In this document: in pieces, positions 62,654-64,000 of the stretch
Numbering within the stretch: the stretch's first letter is position 1
Layout: every line of letters starts with the position of its first letter
Source of the DNA: Halalkalicoccus sp. CG83
GTDB lineage: Archaea; Halobacteriota; Halobacteria; Halobacteriales; Halalkalicoccaceae
Assembly: GCF_037081715.1 (NCBI RefSeq)
Contig: NZ_JAZDDH010000001.1
Span: 2,046,001-2,110,000 of the forward strand
Direction: 5' to 3'
DNA: 64,000 bases
Translations under genes and position numbers: made by a program
The notes under the pieces: generated by a model
Database searches by the model: none
Seen by the model: the letters and a program-made list of their open reading frames with translations, nothing else
What the model was told of the DNA's origin: nothing

Positions 62654-62742
62654 CGATCGGAGCGCTCCGCGTCGCGGCCCGACTCCCGGTCGATGGTATA
62701 GCGGCTCGCGGTGTACGGGCGGGCCGTGATCGACGCTCGCGA

Positions 62743-63108
62743 TCAGACGCGTGGCTCCTCGAGCGTGTCTAGTACCTGCTCGGAGAACTCGACCTCCGAG
62801 AGCTCGCCCTCCTCGAGCGCGCGGAGCCACCCCTCCTCCATCCGCCACCGTCCCCGCCGGTGGTCCTCCTCGACGTCGATCACCGTCGCCTCGATGGTCG
62901 TCGGCTCCCAGCCCTCGTCGATGACGTCGCGGAACGTGTTTATCACCTGTCCGATCTGCTGGTGGGGGACGCCCTCGCCGGGCGAGATCGTTCGGTACTC
63001 GATCTCGAGGCGGTCGTCTCCCTGGTCGGCCGCCTCGAAGTAGACGCCCTGGCTCATGAGTCGGTTGCTGACCCGCTCGAGGACGGGGTCGTCGGGTTCG
63101 AAGGCCAT
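62743..63108 (-). CDS. Conserved haloarchaeal protein of unknown function
   Basis: 121 residues, acidic, likely alpha/beta: YRTISPGEGVPHQQIGQVINTFRDVIDEGWEPTTIEATVIDVEEDHRRGRWRMEEGWLRALEEGEL. No Cys or membrane segment. It is the gene before the helicase in transcription order reversed; its start (63108) is 28 bases from the helicase stop (63137), so it is likely co-transcribed with the helicase and may assist in DNA repair, by position only. Confidence 0.7.
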   Translation of the reverse strand: MAFEPDDPVLERVSNRLMSQGVYFEAADQGDDRLEIEYRTISPGEGVPHQQIGQVINTFRDVIDEGWEPTTIEATVIDVEEDHRRGRWRMEEGWLRALEEGELSEVEFSEQVLDTLEEPRV

Positions 63109-63136
63109 GCCCGGGAGTTGGGACGGCTGCGTATAG

Positions 63137-64000
63137 TCAGTGGCGGTCCCAGAACCGATCGAGACCTAGCGAGAGCATGTCCGAACTCACCGGCCGGAAC
63201 TCCTCGCGCTCGTTCTCGGGGAGGTGTTCGCGGACCCCGTCCCACGATTCGCGGGCGTAGCGCGCGTCGAGCAACACGCGGACGCCGACCTCCTCGGGCC
63301 CGCGGATCACGCGACCGATCGCCTGGCGGGCCTTGCGCACCGCGGGAACGGTGAGCGCGTACTCGAACCCGTCGCCGAACTCACGGTCGTAGGCCGTCCG
63401 AACCGCGCGCGTGCGCGGACTCGCGGTGTTGATGATCGGCACGCCACAGACGACGGCCGCCGAGAGGCGGTCGCCGCTGTAGTCGACGCCCTCGGTCAGC
63501 GTGCCCCGGAGGCTCGTCACCAGCACCTTCCCCTCGCCCGCGAAGAACTCGCGTTTGAGCGCCTCGGTCGCGTCGTCGCCCGAGGACTCGTCGAGCAGAA
63601 CCGGCTTCGCGACCCGTTCGCGGAGGTGAGCGGCGGCCCACTCCGCCTCGGCGTAGTTGGGCATTCCGACGAGGACGTTCCCCGGGCTCTCGGCGACGTC
63701 GCGCAGCAGGTCGCCGTAGAGCTGACGAGTCCGGGTCTCCTCGCCCGGCGCGCCGCGGTTCTCGTAGGTGAACTTCGGCGCGTCGACCGCGAAGCTCGCA
63801 CGGTTCGTCTCGGGGAAGGCGAGCGGATAGGTCCGCTCGACGACCGGCCTGCCGCTCTCCGCGAGCCGGTCGAGCCCCGTCACCTCCCGGAGGACGTCGA
63901 GCGGTTCGAGCGTCGCGCTCATCAGCACGCCGCCGCCGAACGCCGCGAGCCGTTCGGCGATCGCGTCGCCCGGCACGCAGTTGTGCAGCGCGAGCCGCGC
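63137..64000 (-). CDS. DinG/XPD-like superfamily 2 DNA helicase, C-terminal part (window edge)
   Basis: The frame is open to base 64000, so 287 residues of the C-terminal half are visible; the N-terminal half, with Walker A and the Fe-S cluster, is outside. Motifs seen are GGGVLMSATLEPLD (motif III-like) near visible residue 25, GNVLVGMPNYAEAEW, GKVLVTSLRGTLTEGVDYSG (motif V) and AVRKARQAIGRVIRG (motif VI, Arg finger). XPD-type helicases unwind 5'-to-3' in nucleotide excision repair and related steps. The small gene at 62743 follows on the same strand. Confidence 0.92.
   Translation of the reverse strand, partial: ARLALHNCVPGDAIAERLAAFGGGVLMSATLEPLDVLREVTGLDRLAESGRPVVERTYPLAFPETNRASFAVDAPKFTYENRGAPGEETRTRQLYGDLLRDVAESPGNVLVGMPNYAEAEWAAAHLRERVAKPVLLDESSGDDATEALKREFFAGEGKVLVTSLRGTLTEGVDYSGDRLSAAVVCGVPIINTASPRTRAVRTAYDREFGDGFEYALTVPAVRKARQAIGRVIRGPEEVGVRVLLDARYARESWDGVREHLPENEREEFRPVSSDMLSLGLDRFWDRH

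Overview
The window is a gene-dense piece of a haloarchaeal (class Halobacteria) chromosome. The evidence is archaeal information-processing genes (rpoL, dph2, a METTL5-like methylase), very acidic and Asp/Glu-rich proteins, strongly GC-biased third codon positions, many Tat signals followed by a lipobox Cys, a halocyanin, a HalOD1 domain protein and an actin of the haloarchaeal type. Many genes have a TATA-like box about 27 bases before the start codon, which implies leaderless transcripts. I see no rRNA, tRNA, insertion sequence or CRISPR array, and I cannot name the genus.

Bases 1-17,350 form a catabolic block for organic acids. It holds two class III CoA-transferases, a crotonase-fold protein, a tartrate/isopropylmalate-type dehydrogenase, an enolase-superfamily sugar-acid dehydratase, a TctCBA tripartite tricarboxylate transporter, a cupin, a tautomerase, a TatD-like hydrolase and two close paralogues of a giant FAD plus Fe-S 2-hydroxyacid oxidoreductase. 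The likely flow is uptake by the transporter, then oxidation or dehydration, then CoA activation.

Bases 17,500-33,400 are mixed housekeeping: a HisG-like protein, an UlaG-like lactonase fold, YlbF, Dph2, HalOD1, a Tyr-less SDR, an esterase, a membrane protein next to the actin homologue, a METTL5-like methylase, a rhomboid protease, RpoL, HisF, a divergent ThuA/TIM-barrel pair and a uracil-DNA glycosylase. A poor stretch at 30,044-30,841 carries a start-less gene fragment.

Bases 33,400-42,400 contain a halocyanin, a frameshifted cupin pseudogene and a copper unit (CopA ATPase, Lrp-TRASH regulator, CopZ-like chaperone) with a repeated TTCGAAGG motif. A SHOCT-repeat membrane protein follows, then a two-gene operon of a Tat substrate with six consecutive cysteines and a beta-helix protein.

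Bases 42,400-64,000 hold a DUF457 membrane protein, a HAD phosphatase, two aldo/keto reductases, a bPH2 pair, a divergent metallo-beta-lactamase-fold protein and zinc ribbons. An orphan TAXI receptor with a long acidic tail comes next, then a TAXI-TRAP transporter unit (receptor, DUF1850 protein, fused permease) beside a Tat-exported gamma-glutamyltransferase, small membrane proteins, an SPW-repeat protein, a BCP-type peroxiredoxin and the C-terminal part of a DinG/XPD-like helicase cut by the window edge.
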